Made by a program: the position numbers and the translations under genes. The notes under the pieces were generated by a model that was not told the origin of the DNA, ran no database searches, and saw nothing but the letters and a program-made list of their open reading frames with translations. DNA of 64,000 nucleotides from Acidimicrobiaceae bacterium (GTDB lineage Bacteria; Actinomycetota; Acidimicrobiia; Acidimicrobiales; Aldehydirespiratoraceae), in assembly GCA_009835735.1 (NCBI GenBank), contig VXWX01000098.1, forward strand, positions 1 to 64,000. The letters run 5' to 3'. Shown piece after piece: positions 9,592 through 18,400 of this stretch. Within the stretch, counting starts at the first letter, position 1. Every line of letters begins with the position of its first letter.

Positions 9592-10814
9592 GGGGCCTCG
9601 CCGGGGTTGAGCAGCTTCGAGCCGGCGGTGGTGTAGACCCTCAGCAGGTCGCACTGGCCATGGGCGACCGCGTCGGCGCCGGTGGGGGAGTCCACGCTCC
9701 AGCGCACCGGAAGCGAGATGGTCTCGCCCGGGCCGGGCCAGGCGTCGAACAGCACGATCCCACCGGTGCTGGGCCGCACGATCGCGGCGGTGACCTGCCC
9801 GTCGCAGTCCCAGTCGCCGGCTTCCACGAAGTCGCCGGTTGCGCCAATGGCGTAGCGGCGCCCGCCGTGCTCGATGACTGCGGCCGCCTCCTGCACCGAC
9901 ACCGCAGTCGGGACCGGCTCGGTGCTCGGGTCTGGCACGGCGACTGGGACCGGCTCGGTGATCGGGTTCTGCTCGCTGACCAGCTCGGGCTCGGCGATCG
10001 GGTCCGTGCCGGCGACCGGGTCGTACTCGTCGAGCAGGTCCTGACTCGCGCTGGCAACCACGCCGGGGGCTTCATCCTGTACTGGAGCTAGGGCTGCCGG
10101 GGGTGGGTCCGGATCTCCGCTTCGGGACCCGATCACGAAGGCTGCCAAGACTGCGCCGATCACAGCACCCGCCGTGAGTAGCGGCTTGGGCCGGCAGCGC
10201 CGCTTGAGGCCCGCGAGGACGCCGCCGCCCGCCACCCGGACCGGCATTGATCTGGTCGGCCGCCTGGTGGCGAGCAGGTCCAGCCTGCTGGCCAGTTCGC
10301 GGGCGCTGAGCGTTCCCGCCCGAGCCTCGTCGGCCAGCGAGAACAGCTTCCCGGAGAGGGCACCTCTACCCAGCGCCGGATCGTGGCAGAGATCGGCCAG
10401 CGCGGCCAGGTCGGTGTGGCGGTTCTCGGGTGTGGCCTCGGCCGCAGAGGTCAGACCGCACAGCACGGGGAGATCGTGCTCGCCGTGCAGGACGTGAGGC
10501 GGGGTGAGCTGGAGGTGGGAGACGCCCAGTTGATGGAGCTCGGCCACCACCGCGGCCAGCGCGGCCATCCCCGCGGCCCGCTCGGCCGGGTCGGTCAGCG
10601 GCCGGGAGGCCCAGGTATCGGAGTTGACGAACTCGGTGTGCAGGGCCCGGCCGCCGTCCGCGGTCTCCACGATGTCGACGAACCGCACCAGGCCCGGATG
10701 GTCGAGACGCCTCAGCAGATCCGCCTCCCGCTGGATGTCTGCGGCCCGGTCCGCCGGGACCTGCTTGATCGCGATCAGCCCGCCCTCAGACCGGCTGACC
10801 GTCACCGCGGCCAC
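9588..10814 (-). CDS. Membrane-anchored pseudokinase with extracytoplasmic VCBS-like domain
   Basis: The predicted protein has 408 residues from a GTG start, with a purine-rich GGAGG site upstream. Residues 1-190 resemble a Hanks-type protein kinase: the ATP-binding lysine is present (IAIKQ, K17) and the helix C region is recognisable. The catalytic HRD aspartate is replaced (SHLQLTPPHVL, near residues 99-109) and the DFG site reads CGL, so catalysis is unlikely. One membrane helix lies near 213-235. After an acidic proline-rich linker, the C-terminus has a GDWDCDGQVTAAIVRPSTG block like those in FG-GAP/VCBS proteins. It probably acts as a sensor or scaffold. Confidence 0.7.
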   Translation of the reverse strand: MAAVTVSRSEGGLIAIKQVPADRAADIQREADLLRRLDHPGLVRFVDIVETADGGRALHTEFVNSDTWASRPLTDPAERAAGMAALAAVVAELHQLGVSHLQLTPPHVLHGEHDLPVLCGLTSAAEATPENRHTDLAALADLCHDPALGRGALSGKLFSLADEARAGTLSARELASRLDLLATRRPTRSMPVRVAGGGVLAGLKRRCRPKPLLTAGAVIGAVLAAFVIGSRSGDPDPPPAALAPVQDEAPGVVASASQDLLDEYDPVAGTDPIAEPELVSEQNPITEPVPVAVPDPSTEPVPTAVSVQEAAAVIEHGGRRYAIGATGDFVEAGDWDCDGQVTAAIVRPSTGGIVLFDAWPGPGETISLPVRWSVDSPTGADAVAHGQCDLLRVYTTAGSKLLNPGEAP

Positions 10815-10977
10815 AGCCCGCCCCCGGCTCCTCCGCCCTCTCTGTCACAGCCCCTCAGTAAACCCTCAAACATGCACATCGCAGTAAAATACATGACATT
10901 GCTTGTGACTGCAACTGAAGTGCTGCGAAGCGTGATGACGGCACTGCTGGGTCGGGCTCGGCCGGTAGCCTTGGACG

Positions 10978-12384
10978 GTGGCCGGACCGCAGATCGTGGC
11001 TGTCGCGTCCGGATCTCCGGCCGAGCGGGCAGGGCTGAGGCCCGGAGACGAGGTCGCGGCCATCGCCGGGGAGGCGCCCCGCGACGTCATCCGCTGGCAG
11101 CTCCTGAGCGACGGGGCCGAGATCCCCCTCGAGGTGCAGCGCGACGGCGAGAGCTTCACCGTCGTGGTCGCCAAGCAGGAGGGCGAGCCTCTCGGTGCGG
11201 AAGTCGACGCGGCCGTGTTCGACGGCGTGCAGACCTGCGACAACCACTGCGAGTTCTGCTTCGTGCACCAGCTGCCGCGGGGGATGCGCCGCTCGCTGTA
11301 CCTCAAGGATGACGACTACCGGCTGTCGTTCCTCTACGGGAACTTCACCACCCTCACCCGGTTCACCGAGCTCGACTACGAGCGGGTGGTGACCGAGAGG
11401 CTGTCGCCGCTGTACGTGTCGATCCATTCCACCGACCCCGACGTGCGGGCCGCGATCCTCCAGAACCGCCGCGGAGCGGTGTCGCTGCGCTGGCTGCGGC
11501 TACTGCTCGACGCCGGCATCGAGGTTCACGGCCAGGTGGTGGTGTGCCCCGGCGTCAACGACGGCGACGTGCTGGCCGACACCCTCGCGGGCGTGCTCGA
11601 CCGCTTCCCGGAGCTGCGAACACTGTGTGTGGTGCCCCTCGGACTGTCGAGGTTCAACCGCCAGCCCAGGATGCGGCTCCACACCCAAGCCGAGGCGGCC
11701 GCGGTCGTCGACATCGTCGAGAGCTGGCAGTCGGTGTTCCTGCAGTTGCTCGGTCGCCGCCTGGCCTTCGTGGCCGACGAGTACTACCTCATGTGCGGGC
11801 GCAGCTTCCCGGCCGCGGAGCATTACGAGGGCTTCGACATGCACGAGGACGGCATCGGCATGGCCCGAGCCTTCGAGACCGAGTTCTCTGAGGAGGGCCA
11901 CGCGCCCACCCCGCCGCGCTCGGGCTTCTTCGCCTGGGTGGACGGCGCGCCGGCCGACGGCTACCGCGCTCCCCGCCAGGGCTCCGCCGCCGAGATGGTG
12001 TCCGGTCCCGACGGCTCACCCGTCTCGGTGTCGCTCGGGCCGCGCCGCGCCGGCCGAACCGCGCCCGTGGCGGTGCTCACCGGCAGCCTGGGCGCGGCGG
12101 TCGTGTCGCCGCTGGTGGAGTCGCTGGGCCGCCCCGACGCGCGCGTGGTTCCGGTCGAGAACCGCTTCTTCGGCGGAAACATCGGTGTGACCGGGCTGAT
12201 GGTGGGCGAGGACGTGGTCCGGGTCCTAGCCGGCGAGCCCGAAGGCCACCGTTATCTGTTGCCCGACGTGTGCCTCAGCCGGGGCCGCTTCCTAGACGGG
12301 ATGACTACGCAGGAGCTTCCCCGCCCGGTGGAGGTGGTCGCCACCCACGGAGGGGCCCTGCGATTGGCGCTGGAGTCATCGTGA
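10978..12384 (+). CDS. DUF512 family PDZ-radical SAM protein
   Basis: The predicted protein has 468 residues from a GTG start. An N-terminal PDZ-like domain (SGSPAERAGLRPGDEVAAI) is followed by a cysteine cluster C87-x3-C91-x2-C94 in QTCDNHCEFCFVHQLP, typical of a 4Fe-4S radical SAM site. The DUF512 C-terminal domain includes the block VPVENRFFGGNIGVTGLM. The substrate is unknown. In clostridia and actinobacteria this gene is often placed next to der, as here, where its stop overlaps the GTG start of der. The PDZ domain suggests binding of a peptide C-terminus. Confidence 0.88.
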   Translation: MAGPQIVAVASGSPAERAGLRPGDEVAAIAGEAPRDVIRWQLLSDGAEIPLEVQRDGESFTVVVAKQEGEPLGAEVDAAVFDGVQTCDNHCEFCFVHQLPRGMRRSLYLKDDDYRLSFLYGNFTTLTRFTELDYERVVTERLSPLYVSIHSTDPDVRAAILQNRRGAVSLRWLRLLLDAGIEVHGQVVVCPGVNDGDVLADTLAGVLDRFPELRTLCVVPLGLSRFNRQPRMRLHTQAEAAAVVDIVESWQSVFLQLLGRRLAFVADEYYLMCGRSFPAAEHYEGFDMHEDGIGMARAFETEFSEEGHAPTPPRSGFFAWVDGAPADGYRAPRQGSAAEMVSGPDGSPVSVSLGPRRAGRTAPVAVLTGSLGAAVVSPLVESLGRPDARVVPVENRFFGGNIGVTGLMVGEDVVRVLAGEPEGHRYLLPDVCLSRGRFLDGMTTQELPRPVEVVATHGGALRLALESS

Positions 12385-13724
12385 ACCCGGTGGTGGCCGT
12401 GGTCGGCCGGCCCAACGTCGGCAAGTCGACGCTGGTGAACCGCATCCTCGGTCGTCGCGAGGCGATCGTGGAGGAGCGTCCGGGCGTCACCCGCGACCGC
12501 AAGGCGGTCGACGCCGAGTGGCAGGGCCGCAACTTCACGCTGCTAGACACCGGCGGCTGGAGCGCCTCCGGCGACGAGCTCGACGCCAAGGTCAGCGCCC
12601 AGGCCGAGCGGGCCGTGCGCGAGGCCGATGCAGTGCTGTTCGTGGTCGACGCGTCGGTGGGCATGACTGCCGACGACGAGCAGGTCGCCCGGGTCCTGTA
12701 CTCCGCCGATGTGCCGGTGATGGTGGTGGCCAACAAGATCGACCACGCGGCCCAGGCGGATTCGGTGTGGGAGTTGCTGGGGCTCGGTCTGGGCACGCCC
12801 CACCAGGTCAGCGCGCTGCACGGCCGCGGCACCGGCGACCTGCTGGAGGAGCTCGTCGCCCGACTCGACGCGGCCAGCGCCTCGACCACACCGGATCCGG
12901 AGTCCGGACCGGCCTCCGATATGACCGGCGAGGGCTTGGCGGCCGCTGCGGCCGAGGCGTTCTCGGTGGTGCTGGTGGGCCGGCCCAACGCCGGGAAGTC
13001 GACGCTGTTCAACTGTCTGATAGGGGAGGACCGTGCCATCGTGCACGACCTTCCGGGCACGACGCGCGACGCCATCGACACTCTCATCGAGACCGACGAG
13101 GGACCGGTGCGGTTCATCGACACCGCCGGGATGCGCCGCCGGGCCCGCATCGACTCGGGCACCGAGTACTACTCGCTGGTGAGGGCCCTGCGGGCGGTCG
13201 ACACCGCCGACGTGGCCCTGCTGGTGATCGACTCGTCGGTAGGGGTGACCCATCAGGACCAGCGCCTGGCCGAGCGGGTCGACGCCGCCGGCTGCCCGGT
13301 GGTGGTCCTGCTCAACAAGTGGGACCTGATCGACACCGAGACCCGCCTAGATCTGGGCCGCGACGTCGACGACAGGCTCGGCTTCCTGGGCGACCCGCCG
13401 GTGCTGCGCATCAGCGCGCTCAGCGGCAAGGGCGTCACCCGGCTGTGGCCGTCGCTGAGCATGGCGGTGGCCGAGTACCGGACCCGGATCCCCACCAGGA
13501 GGGTCAACGAGGTGGTGCGGGCCGCTCAGAGCGCCCAGCCGGCGCCCGCAGGGGCCCGCATCCTGTACGCCACGCAGGTGGCCACCGACCCTCCGACGTT
13601 CACGCTGTTCGCCAACCGCACCCTGCCCCGCACGTATCTGCGCTACATCGAGCGCAAGCTGCGCGAGAGCTTCGATCTGGGCGTCACCGCCCTCAAATTC
13701 AGGGTCCGCCGCCGCGACGAGTAG
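12381..13724 (+). CDS. der: Ribosome biogenesis GTPase Der (EngA)
   Basis: The predicted protein has 447 residues from a GTG overlapping the previous stop. It has two tandem G domains. The first has GRPNVGKST, DTGGW and NKID, and the second has GRPNAGKST, DTAGMRRR and NKWD. A C-terminal KH-like domain ends with the block TLPRTYLRYIERKLRESFDLGV. Der is essential for 50S subunit assembly. The double-GTPase layout is unique to this family. Earlier in-frame codons exist, but they overlap the DUF512 gene deeply, so the overlapping GTG is chosen. Confidence 0.96.
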   Translation: MNPVVAVVGRPNVGKSTLVNRILGRREAIVEERPGVTRDRKAVDAEWQGRNFTLLDTGGWSASGDELDAKVSAQAERAVREADAVLFVVDASVGMTADDEQVARVLYSADVPVMVVANKIDHAAQADSVWELLGLGLGTPHQVSALHGRGTGDLLEELVARLDAASASTTPDPESGPASDMTGEGLAAAAAEAFSVVLVGRPNAGKSTLFNCLIGEDRAIVHDLPGTTRDAIDTLIETDEGPVRFIDTAGMRRRARIDSGTEYYSLVRALRAVDTADVALLVIDSSVGVTHQDQRLAERVDAAGCPVVVLLNKWDLIDTETRLDLGRDVDDRLGFLGDPPVLRISALSGKGVTRLWPSLSMAVAEYRTRIPTRRVNEVVRAAQSAQPAPAGARILYATQVATDPPTFTLFANRTLPRTYLRYIERKLRESFDLGVTALKFRVRRRDE

Positions 13725-13849
13725 CCCGCCGCCCGGGCCGATCCGCGGCCGGGGAGAGCCCGGCGTGGGCGCCTTCGACCCTAGATTGTCCCACCGAGGC
13801 GGTACGATGTGGGTGGCATCGGGCCGCGAATCTGAGGGGAGGGGCGCCC

Positions 13850-14929
13850 GTGGTAACGATCGTTCTCGATCTTCTGGCCCTGAGCTGCGCGCTGGCCATG
13901 GTGTTTTACATCCGCTCGGCCCGCCACCGCCAGCGGTTCGTGCGCCTGATCGAGAACGACGTCGGCACCCATCCGGAGGCGCTGGCCCTGGCCCATGCGG
14001 GGTATCGCAAGGATGTCCACGGGGCGGTCGTCTATGGCTTGCTCGTGGCGGTGGCGCTGTTGGTGGGCCGAGTCGACTGGGCCAACATCACGATCGTGCT
14101 TGCGCTGCTGGCCGTACCGGCGGCGATGTCGGTGTGGTGGGCCCGTACCGCGCTCGAAGAGGTCCGCATGGCCCGCAACCGCTACGCGCTGGAGCGCCGG
14201 GCCGAGCAGGCCCTTGAGCAGGAGCAGCTGGCGCCCAAGGCGTGGGCGGCCCGGCTGGCGCCCGAGGAGGTTCCCGACTTCAGCGGGTTTGAGATCGGCC
14301 GGGTTTACCAGGCGGGCTCGGGGCTCATGGCGGGCGACTTCTTCGACGTCCACCGGGTGGGGCGCCACCGGGTGGCTGCGGTCATCGGCGACGTGGCCGG
14401 CCACGGCATCGAGTCGTCGATCACCGCGTTCCAGGCCAAGTACCTGCTGAGGGTGTTCCTGCGCCAGTTCCGTGATCCCGCCCAGGCCTTCGAGGAGATC
14501 AACGCGCAGCTCTCGGCCGGGGACCGCAATGAGGAGTTCATCTCGGCGTGCGTGGTGGTGTTCGACACCGAGGCCGGGACGCTGCGCTACTCGTCGGCGG
14601 GGCACCCGGCCGCGTTCGTGTTCCATGAGGAGGGCACCAGGCCCCTGCGCTCCACCGGCCCGCTGCTGATGCTCGACCCCCAGGCGACGTACTTCTCGAG
14701 GGAGATCCCGATGGCGTCGGGCGATCTGGTGGTGATGTACACCGACGGCCTGGCCGAGGCCCGCGCCGGGCGGCAGCAGTTCGGCGAGGGTCGCATCATC
14801 AAGTCGGTGGAGCGCGACCTCAACGCCGCTCCCGACGTGCTGTGCAAGTCGTTGCTGGACGCGGCCAAGGACTTCGCGGGCGGCTCGATCGGCGACGACA
14901 CCGCCATCATGGCCATCCGCCGAGACTGA
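13850..14929 (+). CDS. Membrane-anchored SpoIIE/PP2C-type phosphatase
   Basis: The predicted protein has 359 residues from a GTG preceded by a strong GGGGAGGGG site. The N-terminus has one hydrophobic helix, then a charged segment and a second hydrophobic region near residues 60-100. The rest is a PP2C SpoIIE domain with metal-binding aspartates in AGDFFDV, VIGDVAGHGIES, VMYTDGLAEAR and GDDTAIMAI. Such phosphatases usually dephosphorylate anti-anti-sigma factors in partner-switching pathways. No such partner is encoded nearby, so the target is unknown. The gene is separated from der by 125 bases and followed after four bases by a zinc-ribbon gene. Confidence 0.88.
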   Translation: MVTIVLDLLALSCALAMVFYIRSARHRQRFVRLIENDVGTHPEALALAHAGYRKDVHGAVVYGLLVAVALLVGRVDWANITIVLALLAVPAAMSVWWARTALEEVRMARNRYALERRAEQALEQEQLAPKAWAARLAPEEVPDFSGFEIGRVYQAGSGLMAGDFFDVHRVGRHRVAAVIGDVAGHGIESSITAFQAKYLLRVFLRQFRDPAQAFEEINAQLSAGDRNEEFISACVVVFDTEAGTLRYSSAGHPAAFVFHEEGTRPLRSTGPLLMLDPQATYFSREIPMASGDLVVMYTDGLAEARAGRQQFGEGRIIKSVERDLNAAPDVLCKSLLDAAKDFAGGSIGDDTAIMAIRRD

Positions 14930-14933
14930 GCCC

Positions 14934-15146
14934 ATGGCATGGTGCCGGTCCTGTGAGCGGTACCTGACACCGGCCACGCTTACATCTGAGGGCGCCTGCC
15001 CGTCCTGCGGCCGCGAGGTCCAGCATCCGGATGAGCGCCCGACGGCGGCCGCGGAGCGCATCCCGTGGCACTTCTGGCTGCTGCTGGGCGGTGCCGCCGT
15101 CTACCTCGTGTGGCGGGCCGTGCAGGGTGTGGCCCTTCTGCTGTAG
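14934..15146 (+). CDS. Small zinc-ribbon membrane protein
   Basis: The predicted protein has 70 residues. It starts MAWCRSCERYLTPATL and has a second knuckle CPSCGREV, giving two CxxC pairs typical of a zinc ribbon. A proline/glutamate linker and one membrane helix (HFWLLLGGAAVYLVWRAVQG) follow. It starts four bases after the phosphatase gene and is probably translated with it. The function is unknown; the family may anchor or assist membrane signalling proteins. Confidence 0.75.
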   Translation: MAWCRSCERYLTPATLTSEGACPSCGREVQHPDERPTAAAERIPWHFWLLLGGAAVYLVWRAVQGVALLL

Positions 15147-15164
15147 CCGCTAGTCTCGCCGCCA

Positions 15165-15239
15165 CGGGCTGTGGCGCAGCTTGGTTAGCGCGTCGGTCTG
15201 GGGGACCGAAGGTCGGGAGTTCAAATCTCCCCAGCCCGA
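15165..15239 (+). tRNA. tRNA-Pro (anticodon GGG)
   Basis: A full cloverleaf can be drawn. The acceptor arms CGGGCTG (15165-15171) and CAGCCCG (15232-15238) pair perfectly. The D arm region reads GGCGCAGCTTGGTTAGCGC. The anticodon stem TCGGT/ACCGA closes a loop CTGGGGG with anticodon GGG, and the T loop reads TTCAAAT. The 3' CCA is not encoded. A lower-GC, foreign-looking block starts just downstream, consistent with a tRNA integration site. Confidence 0.95.
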
Positions 15240-15457
15240 CAGACAAAAGCCTCAATGGGGCACTGCTGTGGGCTGTTCCGCCGATCTGCTGAATCGCTCG
15301 AGTGCTTGGTTCGCTTGATGAAAGAGGTGGGTCGTTGTCAGCGGGCTGCCGTATTCTCTGACGCGGGAGGTAGTGCCATGCATGCAGGCACCAGCCGCGA
15401 CCATCATGGATAGCTTGGCCACGGTCCCGAGAGCATCCGGGCCTACTGGGTAGTGAC

Positions 15458-18400
15458 ATGGCTGGCGAGATCGTCGAGAGGATCGTCGAGCAGAATTTGG
15501 GCGTCTACCGAGCGTCCTCGTCGAGGCTGCAGGAGGACGTGAGCCAGGAGGCGCAAGTCGCGAGCGACTATCGCGGCCGTCTGGTCTACGAGCTTCTGCA
15601 GAACGCTGATGACGCCATGGAATCTCAGGCAACGGAGGCTGATCGCGTTGTCTTCGTAGTGACCGACGACGCCGTTTGGATGGCGAATTCCGGACGTCCG
15701 CTAACAGATGCAGACGTCCAAGGCCTCTGCGGCCTAGGTGCGAGCTCTAAGGTCGATGCAGCGGGAACCAAGCGAGCATCGATTGGTCACAAGGGCCTCG
15801 GCTTCAAGAGCGTCCTTGAGATAACCGATTCTCCGGCTGTCTATTCGCGAACACTCTCGTTCCGGCTTGGTGCGAGCGAGGCATGGCCTCATGTTAGAGC
15901 ACTCTGGGACGAACTCGACCTCCGGCGACCGTCCGAAGTGCCAGCGATGCGGTTCCCATCCTTGATTGGAGAAGCGGACGACGAGGGCAGGTGGCCGGCA
16001 CTGCGCGATCGGGGACTCAACACCGCCTTTCAGTTCCTCTTCCGGGAAGATCTCGCGTCCGACCAGCGGAAGGCCCTGACCGATCTACTGCTGGGCCTTC
16101 CACTCACGACAGTCCTGTTCCTCAAGCACCTTGAGTCGGTACAGGTTCAGGTTGAACAGACCGAACGATCAGAGCTTCGAGAGTGGACGGTGAGCCGAAC
16201 GATCCGACGAGATGGCGAGTGGGTCGCCGTAACGGGGTTGGGAGACTCAGGCCTGTACAGGGTCACCGTCTCGAGTTCGGCTGGCGAGTCGGCAACCTTC
16301 TATATCGCACATGATGCGAGGGTTCCGATTGGCTCCAACCGAGAAGGGCTGACTGGGCCTGCGTGGCAGGGTGTCGATCTCACCGAGGTGTCAATCGCAG
16401 TGCTCGCGGACGAACCTGACGACGGCATGCCAGAGGAATGGAGGCACTTCCACGTCTTCCTCCCGACGGAAGAGCGTTGTCCGTATCCGATGTTGGTGAA
16501 CGGAGCATTCGCCACAGACCTATCTCGCCAGCACATCCGGGTTCGTGCCGAGAGTGGGGACTACAACTCGCACCTCGTGAGGGAAGCAGCTCGACTGTTC
16601 GTGGAGCAGATGTTGCCGGAACTTCGGAGGGAGAGCGTCGGGCGGGTGCTGTCAGCACTGGACCGCGGGGATGACCCAGGCGGCGGAGACGCCGCAGACC
16701 TATTGCATGAGTGCCTCGTCAAGGAGCTTGCAGGCGAGCCGCTGATTTCTACGGAGTCTGGCCAGGTTCGGCCAATCGATGCGTGTGCACTTCCCTCTCC
16801 CCTGTTGGAGATGGACGGGGAGCTCTTCCGAAGCGTGCTCACAGCGGACGCCATGTGGGGCGAAGCCGAGTTCCCGGTTGCGGAGTTCTGTCGTGGCCGC
16901 TGGGCGCGAGTGGCTGCCGATCACGGTGCGCTGCAACTTACGCCTTCTGAGTGTCTGACTGCCCTGGGCAAACTTGCGGACCCGCAGCGTGCCGCGATAC
17001 GGGAGCACGAGTCGGGCGGCTACGAAGTCGATCCGGTTCTTGAGCTAAGTGCGCTGCTCTGGGAGCGCGCAGACGCGGCTGAGCGATCGGACGTGGAGGC
17101 AGCGGCACGCCTTGAGCCAATCTTTCCGGTCCATCGCGACGACGACCGAAGCGTCTCACGAGTCGCGCTCGGTGACGACACCGCCTTCTACCCGCCGCAA
17201 TCCGCCAAGCGCGACTTCCCGTTGCGAGGACTGAGGTTCATGTGTCATTCAATTTGCTGGGGTGCGCTGAACAAGAGCGAGCGCACTTCGATGTTGGGCG
17301 ACCAGATGCGGGTTTGGTCGGCCTTGTTCGACATCAAGGAGTTCCGATTCCAGGAGGTCATGCAAGCTTCGGTGTTGCCGGCCCTTGGATTGAACCCCAC
17401 AGAGGAGGAACTCGCGTGGCGAGCGGAGCTACAGACCAGGGAGTCGCTCGCGGCCATCTGTCAGTTGGCGGGCTCGTTCACGAAGCCCGACCGACCGCTT
17501 CGATACCAACGGCTGCAGAGTGACAGGGCCATTTTCAACCTCAGCCGACTGCCTGTGCCATGCATTAATGGTGAGGGTGGGGAGCACTGGGTGCCCGCGT
17601 ACCAGGCGTACTTCGGTCGGTCGTGGCTGGACGATGCCTCGTTTGAACACGTTGTCGATGTCCTGCCCGACGACGCACCCATCAATGTCCACTTTGTCGA
17701 AGGTCCCGAGAAGTTCGTGGGATTGCTTGACTCAGTTGAGGAGGCCTCCACGATCACGACCGAGAGCGATGACGACGATGAAGTAGATCTCAACGAGGAT
17801 GTCGACCGGTCCCTCGAGACAACCGAGTTCGAGCGCTGGCTCAACTTCCTGTCGTGGATCGGAGTGAACCGCTCACTGAGGTTGGTCCATTTCCACGATG
17901 TCGAGGACCGCGACTCTGGATGGCTCACGACAAAAGGCCTGCAACAACCTAAGGGATGGGCATTCCGTGACCTCGGCGAGACTTGGATCGACTACTGCGG
18001 TGAACTCGAGGCCAGACTGGCAGATCGTCCAGACCATGACGCGGTGGTGCCGTATCTGTATGAAGTACACGACCTCGATCACGCACTGCCGCTTATCGAA
18101 GCTGCGGAGCAAGATGCGTCGGCAGAGATAGCGAGTCGTTTCTTCGAGCACCTCATCTTGCACTGGGCAACATATGCGCCATTGGCAGACGCCCAAGTCG
18201 CGTTGGTGAAGGATTGGAGGTGGCCAGCCGCCCGAAGTAAGCCGCAGCGAGCGACACCTGAGGAGATCACATCGATCGGCGACAACCTGTGGTTGTTCCG
18301 GCTACGCACGAGGGGCATCTGCCCGACATCGCGAGGTCCTCGCAGCCCAAAGGTCACCTGGCGCCGCACGTCAGAACTAGAGCGACGATTCTCCTCAGCC

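Noticed and set aside
13786-13808. TTGTCC/TACGAT promoter before the SpoIIE phosphatase gene
   Set aside because: The spacing between the boxes is 11 bases, too short for a sigma-70 promoter.
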